A stretch of 64,000 nt of DNA. Origin: Candidatus Megaera polyxenophila. Its GTDB lineage: Bacteria; Pseudomonadota; Alphaproteobacteria; Rickettsiales; Rickettsiaceae. Both the position numbers and the translations under genes were made by a program. The notes beneath the pieces were generated by a model, which searched no databases, had not been told where the DNA came from, and was given only the letters and a program-made list of their open reading frames with translations. The stretch spans positions 1,465,710 to 1,529,709 of the forward strand of contig AP017964.1 in NCBI GenBank assembly GCA_037101405.1, written 5' to 3'. Below, in pieces: positions 18,968-29,193 of the stretch. Each line of letters opens with the position of its first letter. Within the stretch, counting starts at the first letter, position 1.

Positions 18968-21900
18968 TTACTCGGTAACCTTAAACCACATACAATATAA
19001 TGCCGGTAAGAATACTAAGGTAAGTACCGTTGCTACTGCAAGACCCCCCATTATTGCATAAGCCATTGGACCCCAAAATACTGTAGGAGCAATCGGGATC
19101 ATTCCAAGAATTGCTGCCGCAGCAGTTAAAATTACTGGTCGAAAACGGTGAGTTGTAGCAGTTATCACAGCATCCCACCGAGACAGGCCATGAGCAATTT
19201 CAGTTTCTATTTGATCTATAACGATCACAGAGTTACGGGCAATCATCCCAACAAGAGCGATTATTCCTAAAATAGCCACAAACCCTAGAGGTTTATCAGC
19301 TATTAATAATATGGCAACTATCCCTATTAAGCCTAGAGGTACTACACTTAATACTAAAATAACACGTTGAATACTTTGTAATTGAATCATTAAAATGGTT
19401 ATAACAATTGCTAGCATTAAAGGAACTACAGCTGCAACTGATGCCTGAGATTTAGCGCTTTCTTCAGTTGTTCCCCCTGTTTTAATTTGGTATCCGGCTG
19501 GTAATTTGCTGTTAAGCTCTAAAATTTTTGGACGGAGTTTTTCTACTACTGTCGCAGGTAAAGTATCCCCAGAAGTATCAGCTTGGACAGTAATAGTAGG
19601 TATACGATCCCTTCTCCAAATCAAAGGATATTCTTGTTCATATTCCATGGTAGCGACTTGCATTAACGGTACTTTATTACCGCTTGGAGTAGAAATCTGT
19701 AATGTGCTTAAACTATCTAAAGAAACTCTTTGTTCTGTTTCCGCCCGAATCAATACATCTATTAAGTAAATACTATCACGTATCTGGGTAATTTTCATTC
19801 CTGAGACTACCGCATTTAATGCTCCCGCTAAATCTTCCGAGCTTAACCCAAGAAGTCTTGCTTCATCCTGATTAACTTTAATTCTTAATACTCGAGACGG
19901 CTCAATCCAGTCAAAATTAATATCCTGAACTTGTGATTCTGTTCCTAGTATTTCGGCAACTTGATAAGCTATTTTTCTTACTTGTTCTAGATCATGACCG
20001 CTTACCCTATATTGCAAAGGCCATCCTACTGGAGGTCCCATTTCAAGTGGCATGATTCTGCTATTTATATTTGAAAAATTTTCTTTAAATTCTTTTTGCA
20101 AGTAACTGCGTACCCGTTCTCGTGCCTCGATATTTTTTGTTACAATTACAGTTTGAGAATAAGACGGATTTGGTTGCGCTCCGTCTAGTGGCAAATAAAA
20201 ACGAACCGCACCACGCCCTACATAAGAACTCCACCGCACAATGTCGGAGTTATTTTCTAATAATTTTTCTAGATTTGCCACGGCATTAGAAGTAGCAAAA
20301 ATAGAAGAATTTTGTGGGAGTTGCATGTTTACTAGCAATTCTGGCCGATCAGAAGACGGGAAGAACTGATGAGAAACAAATTTCATACCTATAATTGATG
20401 AAATGAATAATGCTATTGTTATGAAAATAGTTTTCCTAGGAGAGCGCATAGCAGCTAACAAAACAACACGAAAAGGCTTTAGTAATCTACTTTCTTTTTG
20501 TTGATGATGCTCTAGTTTATCAGGAAGAATTATTAAGCCGATTAAGGGTGTAAATACTACTGCTACAAACCATGAGGCAATCAGGGCAATAGCAATTACT
20601 GCAAATAAAGAAAATACATATTCGCCAGCCGAGCTTTTAGCAAAACCGACTGGAATAAAAGCTACTACAGTAACCAAAGTGCCTGTAAGCATAGGAAAAG
20701 CAGTAGAGGTATAGGCAAAGGTAGCAGCACGTACCTTATCTAACCCTTCTTCAAGTTTTGTTACCATCATTTCAACAGTAATCATTGCATCGTCTACTAG
20801 TAACCCAAGCGCAATTATTAAGGCTCCTAGAGAAATTCTTTGAAGATCAATATGGCAAAATTCCATTACTATAAAGACTATAGTTAGTACCAATGGAATG
20901 GAACACGCAACTACTGCACCTGCACGTAAGCCAAGGCTTAAGAAACTTACGAAAAGAACAATTATGAATGCTTCTTCTAATGATTTTGTAAATTCCGCAA
21001 TATTTTCTTCTACTACCATAGGCTGATTAGCAACCAAATGATATTCTATACCGATTGGTAAATCAGCACTAATTTTTTCCATTGCTGTCTTTACATTTTT
21101 TCCTAACGCTAGAATATCCCCGCCCGGGGTCATAGAAACGGCAAGACCTATAGCTTGTTTTCCATTAAATTTAAAGAAAGATTGAGGAGGGTCAATATAA
21201 TCTCTTTTAATAGTAGCAATATCACTGAGCGGAAATAATTTACCGTTTATATTAATATTTATATTGCGTAAATCATCCTCTGATTGGAAACTTCCTGATA
21301 CTCTTATTAATACGGTTTCATTTTCGGTCCGTACTGTACCAGCCGGTCTTACGGCATTTGTTGACTGTAACATCTTAATAAATTCTTGTGGCCTGATGCC
21401 AAGTCCGGCAAGCCTTCTGATGGAAAATTCGATGTAAATTTTTTCTTCTTGATTCCCTATAATATCTATTTTGGATATGTCAGGTATTTGCAATAGCTTA
21501 GACCTTACCTCCTCAATATAATCCATTAGTTCCCGCTCAGAAAAACCGTCTCGGGTAAAAGCATAAATAATCCCATAGGTATCACCAAATTCGTCATTAA
21601 AAAACGGTCCGACCACTCCTTGGGGTAAAGTAAGTGAAATGTCACCGATTTTTTTTCGAACCTGATACCAACTGTTTGGTACTTCCGAAGGAGGAGTAGA
21701 ACCTTTTAAATTAATAAAAATAGTAGAAGAACCTGGAGTAGTAAAGCTACGGATATAATCGATGTTAGGTGTTTCCTGTAATTTTTTTTCTATCCGCTCG
21801 GTAACTTGATTCATAGTTTCATCAATAGTTGCACCGGGCCATTTTGTTTGAACCAACATGGTTTTTATTGCAAAAATAGGATCTTCATTCCGGCCAAGAC

Positions 21901-22003
21901 GAGTATACGATAAGCTACCAACTATTATTAAAATACCCATTAGATACCATACGAGCTCACGATGGTTAATTGCCCATAGTGAGAGATTAAAGCGCTCTTT
22001 CAT
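18968..22003 (-). CDS. RND efflux transporter permease
   Basis: The inner-membrane proton-driven pump of a tripartite efflux system, 1011 residues, full length for the AcrB/MexB superfamily. The N-terminal helix is followed by two porter domains (WPGATIDETMNQVTERIEKK is the typical first motif). Helix 4 has the proton-relay pair in LGLLVDDAMITVEMMV, and the second half repeats the fold with GMIARNSVIVIDQIE. Sequence style is closer to the COG0841 pumps of alphaproteobacteria than to AcrB itself. The adaptor lies 12 bases upstream; the outer-membrane partner is probably the TolC encoded at 54.4 kb. Confidence 0.93.
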   Translation of the reverse strand: MKERFNLSLWAINHRELVWYLMGILIIVGSLSYTRLGRNEDPIFAIKTMLVQTKWPGATIDETMNQVTERIEKKLQETPNIDYIRSFTTPGSSTIFINLKGSTPPSEVPNSWYQVRKKIGDISLTLPQGVVGPFFNDEFGDTYGIIYAFTRDGFSERELMDYIEEVRSKLLQIPDISKIDIIGNQEEKIYIEFSIRRLAGLGIRPQEFIKMLQSTNAVRPAGTVRTENETVLIRVSGSFQSEDDLRNINININGKLFPLSDIATIKRDYIDPPQSFFKFNGKQAIGLAVSMTPGGDILALGKNVKTAMEKISADLPIGIEYHLVANQPMVVEENIAEFTKSLEEAFIIVLFVSFLSLGLRAGAVVACSIPLVLTIVFIVMEFCHIDLQRISLGALIIALGLLVDDAMITVEMMVTKLEEGLDKVRAATFAYTSTAFPMLTGTLVTVVAFIPVGFAKSSAGEYVFSLFAVIAIALIASWFVAVVFTPLIGLIILPDKLEHHQQKESRLLKPFRVVLLAAMRSPRKTIFITIALFISSIIGMKFVSHQFFPSSDRPELLVNMQLPQNSSIFATSNAVANLEKLLENNSDIVRWSSYVGRGAVRFYLPLDGAQPNPSYSQTVIVTKNIEARERVRSYLQKEFKENFSNINSRIMPLEMGPPVGWPLQYRVSGHDLEQVRKIAYQVAEILGTESQVQDINFDWIEPSRVLRIKVNQDEARLLGLSSEDLAGALNAVVSGMKITQIRDSIYLIDVLIRAETEQRVSLDSLSTLQISTPSGNKVPLMQVATMEYEQEYPLIWRRDRIPTITVQADTSGDTLPATVVEKLRPKILELNSKLPAGYQIKTGGTTEESAKSQASVAAVVPLMLAIVITILMIQLQSIQRVILVLSVVPLGLIGIVAILLIADKPLGFVAILGIIALVGMIARNSVIVIDQIETEIAHGLSRWDAVITATTHRFRPVILTAAAAILGMIPIAPTVFWGPMAYAIMGGLAVATVLTLVFLPALYCMWFKVTE

Positions 22004-22015
22004 TACTTAAATCCT

Positions 22016-23134
22016 CTATTTCTCTAATATTTTAACCTGTTGTCCAGGATATAATGAATGCACCCCTGCAGTTACCACAAGTTCATCATTTTCTAGACCT
22101 TCAGCAATAATTACTGAATTTTGATTATAACCAATTATCTTGACGTCTCTTAAACTTACGGTATTATCACCAGGATTTACAACCCATACAGCCGGGCTGG
22201 AGTTAGATTTGTTTAGGGACATTACCGGCAATTCAATAGCTGACCCCTTATTTAAAGTAACACTACCGGTAACGGTTGAACCAAGTTTTAATGCTTCAGG
22301 CGGGTTTTTTAAACCTACCTTCACAGTAAATGTACGGCTTACCGAATCTGCTTGAGGAGATACTTCTCGAACGATGCCAGTTGTTTTTATACTTGGATCG
22401 TGGCTTAAAGATACCTCCACTGTTAGTTGATCATTAGAAGGTTTGCTTTGAAACAATTGTTCCGGTACATTAAATACTGCATCCTTTCCTTCGTTAGTTG
22501 CTATGCGCATAACAGCTTGACCAGCTCTTACTATTTCTCCTGCTTCTGCTTTAACGGCTGTGACTATACCGGCAGTATCTACCTTTAAATTAGTATATTC
22601 AACACGATTCTGAGCCTGACTTAAATTAGCCTCAGCACCTTCTACTTTAGCTTGGGCAGATTGTAATTGAGAAAGAGCATCTTCATATTTTGCATTGGTC
22701 ACCACTCCTTTGCTGAGTAAGATTTTTTGCCTGCCTTCATTGCTGGTGGCCTGGTCTAAAGCTGCCTGCGCTGCATTAAGATTTGATTTGGCTGCAATAA
22801 GGTTATCTTTTACATCTTGTGGATCAAGACGAGCAACGATTTGGCCAGTAGTTACAAGATCCCCTACTGAAACCAGACGTTCTATTAATTTACCATCTAT
22901 CCTAAAACTTAAGTCAATTTCATTTTTTGCGAGAATCTCTCCAGTTAAAGATAAGAACTGGCCGGCAATTTTATGCGCAACTTTAACCATTTGCACAGGA
23001 CGTATTAGCTTTTCTTCTTCTTTTTTAGAAGTACCCCCTACAGATTTAATTACAATAACTACAATTACAAAAATAAGGGCAATACTTAAGGTATACTTAT
23101 TGATTAGGCGCAAGCCAGGTTGAATTATTGGCAT
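22016..23134 (-). CDS. RND efflux periplasmic adaptor (membrane fusion protein)
   Basis: The 372-residue adaptor links the RND pump to an outer-membrane channel. It has an N-terminal membrane anchor (about 12-32) without a lipobox, then half of a lipoyl domain (GQFLSLTGEILAKNEIDLSF, RIDGKLIERLVSVGDLV), an alpha-helical hairpin from about 110 to 170, the second lipoyl half, a beta-barrel, and a C-terminal membrane-proximal domain (LYPGQQVKILEK). It is the first gene of the adaptor / pump / hydrolase operon. No ribosome site of note is seen before the ATG. Confidence 0.92.
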   Translation of the reverse strand: MPIIQPGLRLINKYTLSIALIFVIVVIVIKSVGGTSKKEEEKLIRPVQMVKVAHKIAGQFLSLTGEILAKNEIDLSFRIDGKLIERLVSVGDLVTTGQIVARLDPQDVKDNLIAAKSNLNAAQAALDQATSNEGRQKILLSKGVVTNAKYEDALSQLQSAQAKVEGAEANLSQAQNRVEYTNLKVDTAGIVTAVKAEAGEIVRAGQAVMRIATNEGKDAVFNVPEQLFQSKPSNDQLTVEVSLSHDPSIKTTGIVREVSPQADSVSRTFTVKVGLKNPPEALKLGSTVTGSVTLNKGSAIELPVMSLNKSNSSPAVWVVNPGDNTVSLRDVKIIGYNQNSVIIAEGLENDELVVTAGVHSLYPGQQVKILEK

Positions 23135-23268
23135 CTAAGTAATAAATTTTAATGATATAATAAACAAAGATAACACTGCGCAGTTGAATTTCATTTTATT
23201 TTTTTCATTAATTGCGATAATCAGCGATCATGTAAGAGGAAGCTGTAGCAGAATTATTACATTTGATA

Positions 23269-25035
23269 TTAGGTAAAAGAATTTATGATCAAGTCTTTTA
23301 TGTGCAGTTGTAGCATTTGTTTATTTTGCCAGTTATTTTCTTTTAGAATGCCAATTACTGATAAATTATAAGGTTTTCTTGATAAAATTACCTCTGCCAG
23401 CACCGTGTTAACAGAATTAAAAGCAATAGCACTTATTGATGTTAAAGAGGAAGAATCTCTGGTTGGAGCGAGCAAAACTTTAATGTGATTACCTCCTACA
23501 ATATCAGCCTTTAGCACAAACAGATTGCTAAATTTAAAAACAGGTGATGGGTTACCATTGCCAAATGGCTCTAACTTATTGATTTCCTCAATTAAACTAT
23601 TATTTATAGAGTTAGCAGTTAATTCTAAATCATAAAATTCTTCCAGGTGAGAAGTAGAATTTTTTAATATAGTTTTAAACCTGTCTTCTAAAAATTCCTG
23701 TAATATAGATAATTTATTTTCCTCAATACTAAAACCGGCAGCCATAGCATGTCCACCGCCCGCTATTAGCATCCCTTTTAGTTTTGCTTCCATCAAAGCT
23801 GAACCAAAATCGCATCCCTTAACAGACCTACATGAAGCCTTTCCTATTGAATCATTAACTGCCACCACGGCTACTGGCCTATTATATGTTTCTTTTAATC
23901 TACCGGCTACAATACCTATAACTCCCGGATGCCAACCATGGCCACTTACAAAAATCACTGTATTATTAGCCTGTAATTTTGCCAATTTATGAGCTTCTTC
24001 TAAAATCGTTAATTCTATTATTTTCCGGTTATTATTATGTATAGTTAGCTCTTCTGATATCTCCCTAGCCTTCTGAGGATTATTCGTGGAAAGAAGAGTT
24101 GCCCCTAAAGAGGAATTACCTACCCTACCTCCTGCATTAATCCTTGGGCCTAGTACAAACCCAAGGTGGTAACAATTAATTGCTTCATCTAATGCTGCGG
24201 TATCACATAAAGCAGCATACCCTATGTTTACTCTACTTCTTGCTATCTTTAAACCTTGTTTAACAAAAGCTCTATTTAATCCGGTCAGTGTCATAACGTC
24301 GCAAACCGTACCGAGGGCAACAATATCTAGTTGTTTGATTAAATCCGGATGTTTAATAGAATTATCCTCAAAAAATCCTTCCTTCCTAAGCGCCGAGCAA
24401 AATGCCACTGTAAATAAAAACGAAACCCCTACAGCTGCGAGGTTCTTATAATTACTTACCTCATCAATTCGGTTAGGGTTGATTACTGCTACCGCTTTAG
24501 GTAATTTATCTAAACTAATATGATGATCAATGACTATAACATCAAGACCTATCTCAGAAGCATAAAGCAAAGCTTCAAAAGCTACTGAACCACAATCAAC
24601 GGTAATAAGTAACCTGTTACCGTTATCTTTGAGCTTTTGTATTGCAGACGAAGTGGGGCCATACCCTTCTTCTATCCTATCGGGTACATAAATTTCCACT
24701 TCTACCCCCAGTTCCCGAAAAACGTTTTTCAGTAAGGCGGAAGAAGTAGCCCCATCAACATCATAATCTGCAAATATACAAATTTTTTCGTTCTTCTTTA
24801 TTGCTTGTATCACCCTTTCTACGCCCTTTTGCATATCGAGCAAATGAAAAGGATTCGGCAATAGTTTTTTTATTTTAGGGTCAAGAAAATCAAAAGCTTC
24901 TTCTGCTGAAGATACTCTGCTTGAGACTAGTTTTGCAAGAAAATCTCCGATTTGAAGCTCTCTGGAAATTCTGGTAACTAGATCTTCCTGAATCTTTACT
25001 GGTTGCCAGAATTTTCCCAAAACGGATTTTTGCAT
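23269..25035 (-). CDS. recJ: Single-stranded-DNA-specific exonuclease RecJ
   Basis: RecJ degrades single-stranded DNA 5' to 3' in recombination and repair. The 588 residues contain the DHH-phosphoesterase motifs: ADYDVDGATSSAL, TVDCGSVAFEAL, VIDHHIS, and later the DHHA1 region with SGHGWHPGVIGIVAGRLKE and AGGGHAMAAGFSIE. Length is normal. recO, recF, mutS and mfd in the same window complete a good RecFOR-type repair set except for recR, which is not here. Confidence 0.96.
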   Translation of the reverse strand: MQKSVLGKFWQPVKIQEDLVTRISRELQIGDFLAKLVSSRVSSAEEAFDFLDPKIKKLLPNPFHLLDMQKGVERVIQAIKKNEKICIFADYDVDGATSSALLKNVFRELGVEVEIYVPDRIEEGYGPTSSAIQKLKDNGNRLLITVDCGSVAFEALLYASEIGLDVIVIDHHISLDKLPKAVAVINPNRIDEVSNYKNLAAVGVSFLFTVAFCSALRKEGFFEDNSIKHPDLIKQLDIVALGTVCDVMTLTGLNRAFVKQGLKIARSRVNIGYAALCDTAALDEAINCYHLGFVLGPRINAGGRVGNSSLGATLLSTNNPQKAREISEELTIHNNNRKIIELTILEEAHKLAKLQANNTVIFVSGHGWHPGVIGIVAGRLKETYNRPVAVVAVNDSIGKASCRSVKGCDFGSALMEAKLKGMLIAGGGHAMAAGFSIEENKLSILQEFLEDRFKTILKNSTSHLEEFYDLELTANSINNSLIEEINKLEPFGNGNPSPVFKFSNLFVLKADIVGGNHIKVLLAPTRDSSSLTSISAIAFNSVNTVLAEVILSRKPYNLSVIGILKENNWQNKQMLQLHIKDLIINSFT

Positions 25036-25174
25036 AAATTTAACAAATAGGTTATTCTGTAATGAGCAAGGTTAAATTTTGATGCGATATTTCAGCGGTA
25101 ATAACTGCCATTATCCTACCAAGGATTATTATTACTGTCGAGAGAAATAAGTTATTGGTATAAAGAAAAACAAA

Positions 25175-25750
25175 TTAACAACTAGCTAAGTACGGAACAA
25201 AATCTATTCCATCTATATTTAATTTAGCAAGAGCATTAGGCCATTTAGTAGTAGGATCATTACCAAAAATGAGATCATAATCCGGTTCTGATATTAGCCA
25301 TAGGTTATTTTGAATTTCAAATTCTAGTTGACCTACTCCCCAACCGGTATAACCAATTGCAAACATGCTATGTTTAGGACCACTGCCGCTTGTTATGTCT
25401 TTCAGGATTTCAATATTTGAACTAACAGCTAATTCTGAATTTTCTAATTTAAATAAAAGGTTTTTGTTGTATTCTGCAGAGTGCAAAAAGAAACCTCTTT
25501 CAAGTTCGAGCGGCCCGCCAATATGAATCTTTAAATTTAATAGGTTCAGGTCGAGTTTAAATTCAGCTTTTTTAAATAAATTATTTACCGGAGGATTTTT
25601 AACTAGACGATTTACAAGAAAACCAACAGCTCCTTGATCCCCATGGTGTACCACATAAACAATGGATTGGTGAAATATATTATCCTCCATAGTATATGGG
25701 CTTGCTATGAGAATTTTGCCAGTTAAATTAGAAAAATCTTGGCTGATCAT
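25175..25750 (-). CDS. YqgE/AlgH family protein (UPF0301)
   Basis: A 191-residue cytoplasmic protein of the AlgH family. LTGKILIASPYTMEDNIFHQ at the N-terminus and GAVGFLVNR are the conserved motifs; GGPLELERGFFLH and FAIGYTGWGVGQLEFEIQNN follow. The biochemical role is unknown. It is divergent from the dsbD-like gene, 70 bases away. Confidence 0.92.
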   Translation of the reverse strand: MISQDFSNLTGKILIASPYTMEDNIFHQSIVYVVHHGDQGAVGFLVNRLVKNPPVNNLFKKAEFKLDLNLLNLKIHIGGPLELERGFFLHSAEYNKNLLFKLENSELAVSSNIEILKDITSGSGPKHSMFAIGYTGWGVGQLEFEIQNNLWLISEPDYDLIFGNDPTTKWPNALAKLNIDGIDFVPYLASC

Positions 25751-25820
25751 ATAAATATTTGCAGATTATTACTTAATAAACATATAGTAATTATCCTAAG
25801 ATATTTCAATAGTAATTTGA

Positions 25821-27485
25821 ATGATTTGTAAACGATTAATATTAATATTAGCATGCTTTTTCTGCCAGATAAGCTGGGGGGCAGAGCAAGACAAAGAAAC
25901 GAATTTTATCATAAATAAGGATTCTAACAAACTAACATTAGAGCTTGAAATACCTAAAAAACATATTATTTACTCAATTCACCCCGGGCCTACAGGATTG
26001 CCTACTAAAGTTGAACTCAAACGATCCTCTAATTTAAATAATTATAAGCTAATTTGGCCAGATCCTTTACTGGCAACCTCAGCAGCCGGAGAAAAAACAT
26101 ATTTTTATGAAAATCATCTTAAAGTACCGCTGTTAGTTGAAGCCCGTAATCCTAGAGAGGACATAGAGCTAGAATTTGATATAGAATATGTATTATGCAG
26201 TAACCAATGCGAGCTTAAGCAAGAACATCTTTCTACTGTAATCAGTCCAGAAGATTTAAAGGATAATTCTCAACTTGCGAGCATTTTTAATGTTTTTTGG
26301 ATTATGTCAATTGCAGTTCTTGGCGGTTTCATTTTAAATTTTATGCCTTGTGTGTTACCGGTATTATCCCTAAAGGTTATAAATTTTATAAGGCATCCCA
26401 ATTTAAATAGGAAAAAAGCTTCATTATTTACCATATTCGGTATATTAAGCAGTTTTTGGGGACTAGCTTTTATAGCAATCATTTTTAAAAGCACCGGTAA
26501 ATATTTTAGCCTCGGATTAAACTTTCAAGAGCCCACTTTTGTCATTGCTTTAACTATAATTATAACCTTTTTTATTAGTGTATCATTAGATCGGGTAGTA
26601 TTTAAATTTCCTGAACCTGTCAATAATTTTTTGTTAAGCATTAAACTTCAAGGCCAATATATTGAACATTATTTTAGTGGAGTAATTGCAACTATTTTAT
26701 CTACACCTTGTACCGCCCCTTTTCTTGGCACTGCTTTGTTTTTCAGTTTTCAGCAAAGTAATTTATTTATATTTTTTACATTTACTTTTATAGGTTTAGG
26801 TTTTTCTACGCCCTATATATTGATGCTTATCTTCCCTAAAGCTTTAAAATTTCTTCCCACATCTGGTAAATGGATGAATAATTTAAAATTAATATTAGCT
26901 ACTTCGTTAATAGGAACGATAATTTGGTTACTTTATATCCTAGAAGCGCAAATAAATTTAAGGGCGGTAGTAATTTTATTTCTGTTGCTACTGTTAATTA
27001 AGTTTACCTTGGAAAATAATATATATTTTTTGAAATATCCTCTAATAAAGTTAATTATCCTCTTTATATTAGTGATTTTCAGTTTTTTATTGCCTAAATA
27101 TAGTTATCTTGAGGATAAAAATTATCAAGAAAAAGTTAATAGTTTATGGCAAAAATTTGAACCTGAAAAAATTGATTCTTTAGTTAAAAGTGGAAAAATA
27201 GTTTTTGTTGATATTACGGCTGATTGGTGTATCACCTGTAAATACAATAAATATCTCGTGTTTTCTAGGGACAAAACCATTAAAACACTTTCTGATACTC
27301 AAATAATAGCAATGCGTGGGGATTTTACTAATTATGATCTTCAAATACATGATTTTTTATCAAAAAGAAAAATACCTGGTATACCTTATAATGTAATATT
27401 TAGCCAAAAATTTCCGGATGGTTTGGAACTTCCGGTTCTTCTTTCCATTAAGGAAATTGAAGATGGCGTAAAACAAGCGAGGTAA
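25821..27485 (+). CDS. DsbD-family thiol:disulfide interchange protein
   Basis: An inner-membrane electron carrier that passes reducing power from cytoplasmic thioredoxin to periplasmic thiol proteins. The 554 residues show a signal peptide, an N-terminal periplasmic domain with Cys126 and Cys130 (CSNQC), a membrane domain with the paired cysteines in MPCVLP (Cys177) and TPCTAP (Cys297), and a C-terminal thioredoxin domain with WCITC (Cys470, Cys473). All three cysteine pairs are present. The N-terminal domain looks more like the ScsB/DsbD-like type than E. coli DsbD, so I give no symbol. Confidence 0.9.
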   Translation: MICKRLILILACFFCQISWGAEQDKETNFIINKDSNKLTLELEIPKKHIIYSIHPGPTGLPTKVELKRSSNLNNYKLIWPDPLLATSAAGEKTYFYENHLKVPLLVEARNPREDIELEFDIEYVLCSNQCELKQEHLSTVISPEDLKDNSQLASIFNVFWIMSIAVLGGFILNFMPCVLPVLSLKVINFIRHPNLNRKKASLFTIFGILSSFWGLAFIAIIFKSTGKYFSLGLNFQEPTFVIALTIIITFFISVSLDRVVFKFPEPVNNFLLSIKLQGQYIEHYFSGVIATILSTPCTAPFLGTALFFSFQQSNLFIFFTFTFIGLGFSTPYILMLIFPKALKFLPTSGKWMNNLKLILATSLIGTIIWLLYILEAQINLRAVVILFLLLLLIKFTLENNIYFLKYPLIKLIILFILVIFSFLLPKYSYLEDKNYQEKVNSLWQKFEPEKIDSLVKSGKIVFVDITADWCITCKYNKYLVFSRDKTIKTLSDTQIIAMRGDFTNYDLQIHDFLSKRKIPGIPYNVIFSQKFPDGLELPVLLSIKEIEDGVKQAR

Positions 27486-27589
27486 GTTTTCTAAACTAAA
27501 TTGCCTCAAACAAAAAAAATCTATCTTTTAAAAAATTTTTCTTTATACTTCGGGCAAACAGGTTTTTGAAATATATTTAGTCCAGACTT

Positions 27590-29134
27590 ATGAGTAAAAT
27601 GACCTTTCAAAATCAACAGATTCTTGACGAAAAAAGAAGTCAAGCTCGTTTTGGCGGTGGAGCTGAGCGTATTCTGCAACAACATCAAAAAGGCAAATTA
27701 ACGGCAAGAGAACGGATAGAAGTATTATTAGATCCTGATAGTTTTCAAGAAACAGGAATGTTTGTTGAACACCGTTGCGATAATTTTGGGATGAAAGATA
27801 AAAAATTTGCTGGTGATGGGGTTGTTACTGGCCATGGTACTATCAACGGACGCCTAATATTTGTATATAGCCAGGATTTTACTGTTTTTGGCGGTTCACT
27901 TGGTGAATACCATGCTAAAAAAATATGTAATTTAATTGATGCAGCATTAGAAGTCGGCGCTCCGGTCATCGGTATTAATGATTCCGGCGGAGCTAGAATA
28001 CAGGAAGGAGTTGATTCACTTGGTGGATATGGTGAGTTATTTCATCGAAATACTCTTGCTTCCGGTGTTATTCCACAAATTACCCTTGTAATGGGACCGT
28101 GTGCAGGCGGGGCTGTTTATTCCCCTGCCCTAACTGATTTTGTGTTTATGGTAAGGGGATCTTCTTACATGTTTGTAACAGGTCCTGATGTTATAAAAAC
28201 TGTAACAGGAGAAGAAGTAACGCAGGAAAAATTGGGTGGAGCTAGAATGCACACAACCCAATCCGGCGTTGCTGATCTTGGATTTAAAAACGATGTTGAA
28301 CTTCTTTTGGAAACAAGGAGATTTATAAATTTCCTACCACTGTCAAATCGGTCTGCTCTCCCTTTAAGACCTACTAGTGACCCTGCAGATAGGGTAGATA
28401 TGTCGCTCAATACATTAGTGCCTGATAATGCTAATAAGTCTTATGACATGAAAGAGCTTATCCAAAGAATAGTGGATGAAGGCGATTTTTTTGAATTACA
28501 ACCCGATTATGCTAAAAATATTATAATTGGTTTTGGGTATATGGAAGGTAGCCCTGTAGGGTTTGTCGCAAACCAGCCTCTTCATCTGGCGGGGTGTTTA
28601 GATATAAATGCCTCTAGAAAAGCTGCTCGTTTTGTTAGGTTCTGTGATGCTTTTAGCATACCGATAGTGACATTAGTAGATGTTCCTGGTTTCCTTCCAG
28701 GAGTCGAGCAAGAAACAAGTGGTATAATCAAACACGGAGCAAAACTGCTTTATGCATACGCAGAGGCTACTGTCCCTAAAATTACCGTTATTACTCGAAA
28801 AGCTTATGGGGGGGCCTATATTGTTATGAATTCAAAACACCTACGTGGTGATAATAATTATGCCTGGATTAACTCAGAAATTGCAGTTATGGGAGCTGAA
28901 GGTGCAGCAGAGGTTATTTTTAGGCAAGAATGCAAAGATCCTGATAGAAAGAAGGAAATAATAGCCAACTATAAAGAAACTATTACATCGCCTTTTGTCG
29001 CTGCTTCAAGAGGTTATCTTGATGATATTATCAAGCCTCAAAATACTAGATGGAGGATATGCAAATCTTTAAAATATTTACGCACTAAGTCGGTAAACAA
29101 GCCATGGAAGAAACACGATAATTTACCATTGTAA
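27590..29134 (+). CDS. pccB: Propionyl-CoA carboxylase beta subunit
   Basis: This carboxyltransferase subunit moves the carboxyl group from biotin to propionyl-CoA, giving methylmalonyl-CoA. The 514 residues have the two crotonase-like halves: [20 protein letters not shown] at the start, [20 protein letters not shown] and [17 protein letters not shown] for acyl-CoA binding, and [14 protein letters not shown] sequence ([14 protein letters not shown]) with [17 protein letters not shown] in the second half. pccA follows after 59 bases, so the two form the usual operon. Confidence 0.95.
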   Translation: MSKMTFQNQQILDEKRSQARFGGGAERILQQHQKGKLTARERIEVLLDPDSFQETGMFVEHRCDNFGMKDKKFAGDGVVTGHGTINGRLIFVYSQDFTVFGGSLGEYHAKKICNLIDAALEVGAPVIGINDSGGARIQEGVDSLGGYGELFHRNTLASGVIPQITLVMGPCAGGAVYSPALTDFVFMVRGSSYMFVTGPDVIKTVTGEEVTQEKLGGARMHTTQSGVADLGFKNDVELLLETRRFINFLPLSNRSALPLRPTSDPADRVDMSLNTLVPDNANKSYDMKELIQRIVDEGDFFELQPDYAKNIIIGFGYMEGSPVGFVANQPLHLAGCLDINASRKAARFVRFCDAFSIPIVTLVDVPGFLPGVEQETSGIIKHGAKLLYAYAEATVPKITVITRKAYGGAYIVMNSKHLRGDNNYAWINSEIAVMGAEGAAEVIFRQECKDPDRKKEIIANYKETITSPFVAASRGYLDDIIKPQNTRWRICKSLKYLRTKSVNKPWKKHDNLPL

Positions 29135-29193
29135 ATATTTGTTAAGAATTTTAAACAGCCTTTAAATATAGATAAAGACTTGAAAATTAGTTT

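Noticed and set aside
25080..25150. Possible hairpin or small RNA between recJ and yqgE
   Set aside because: The repeated ATTATTATT-like sequences give only weak and imperfect pairing (a four-base ATCC/GGAT stem), so I could not support an RNA gene.
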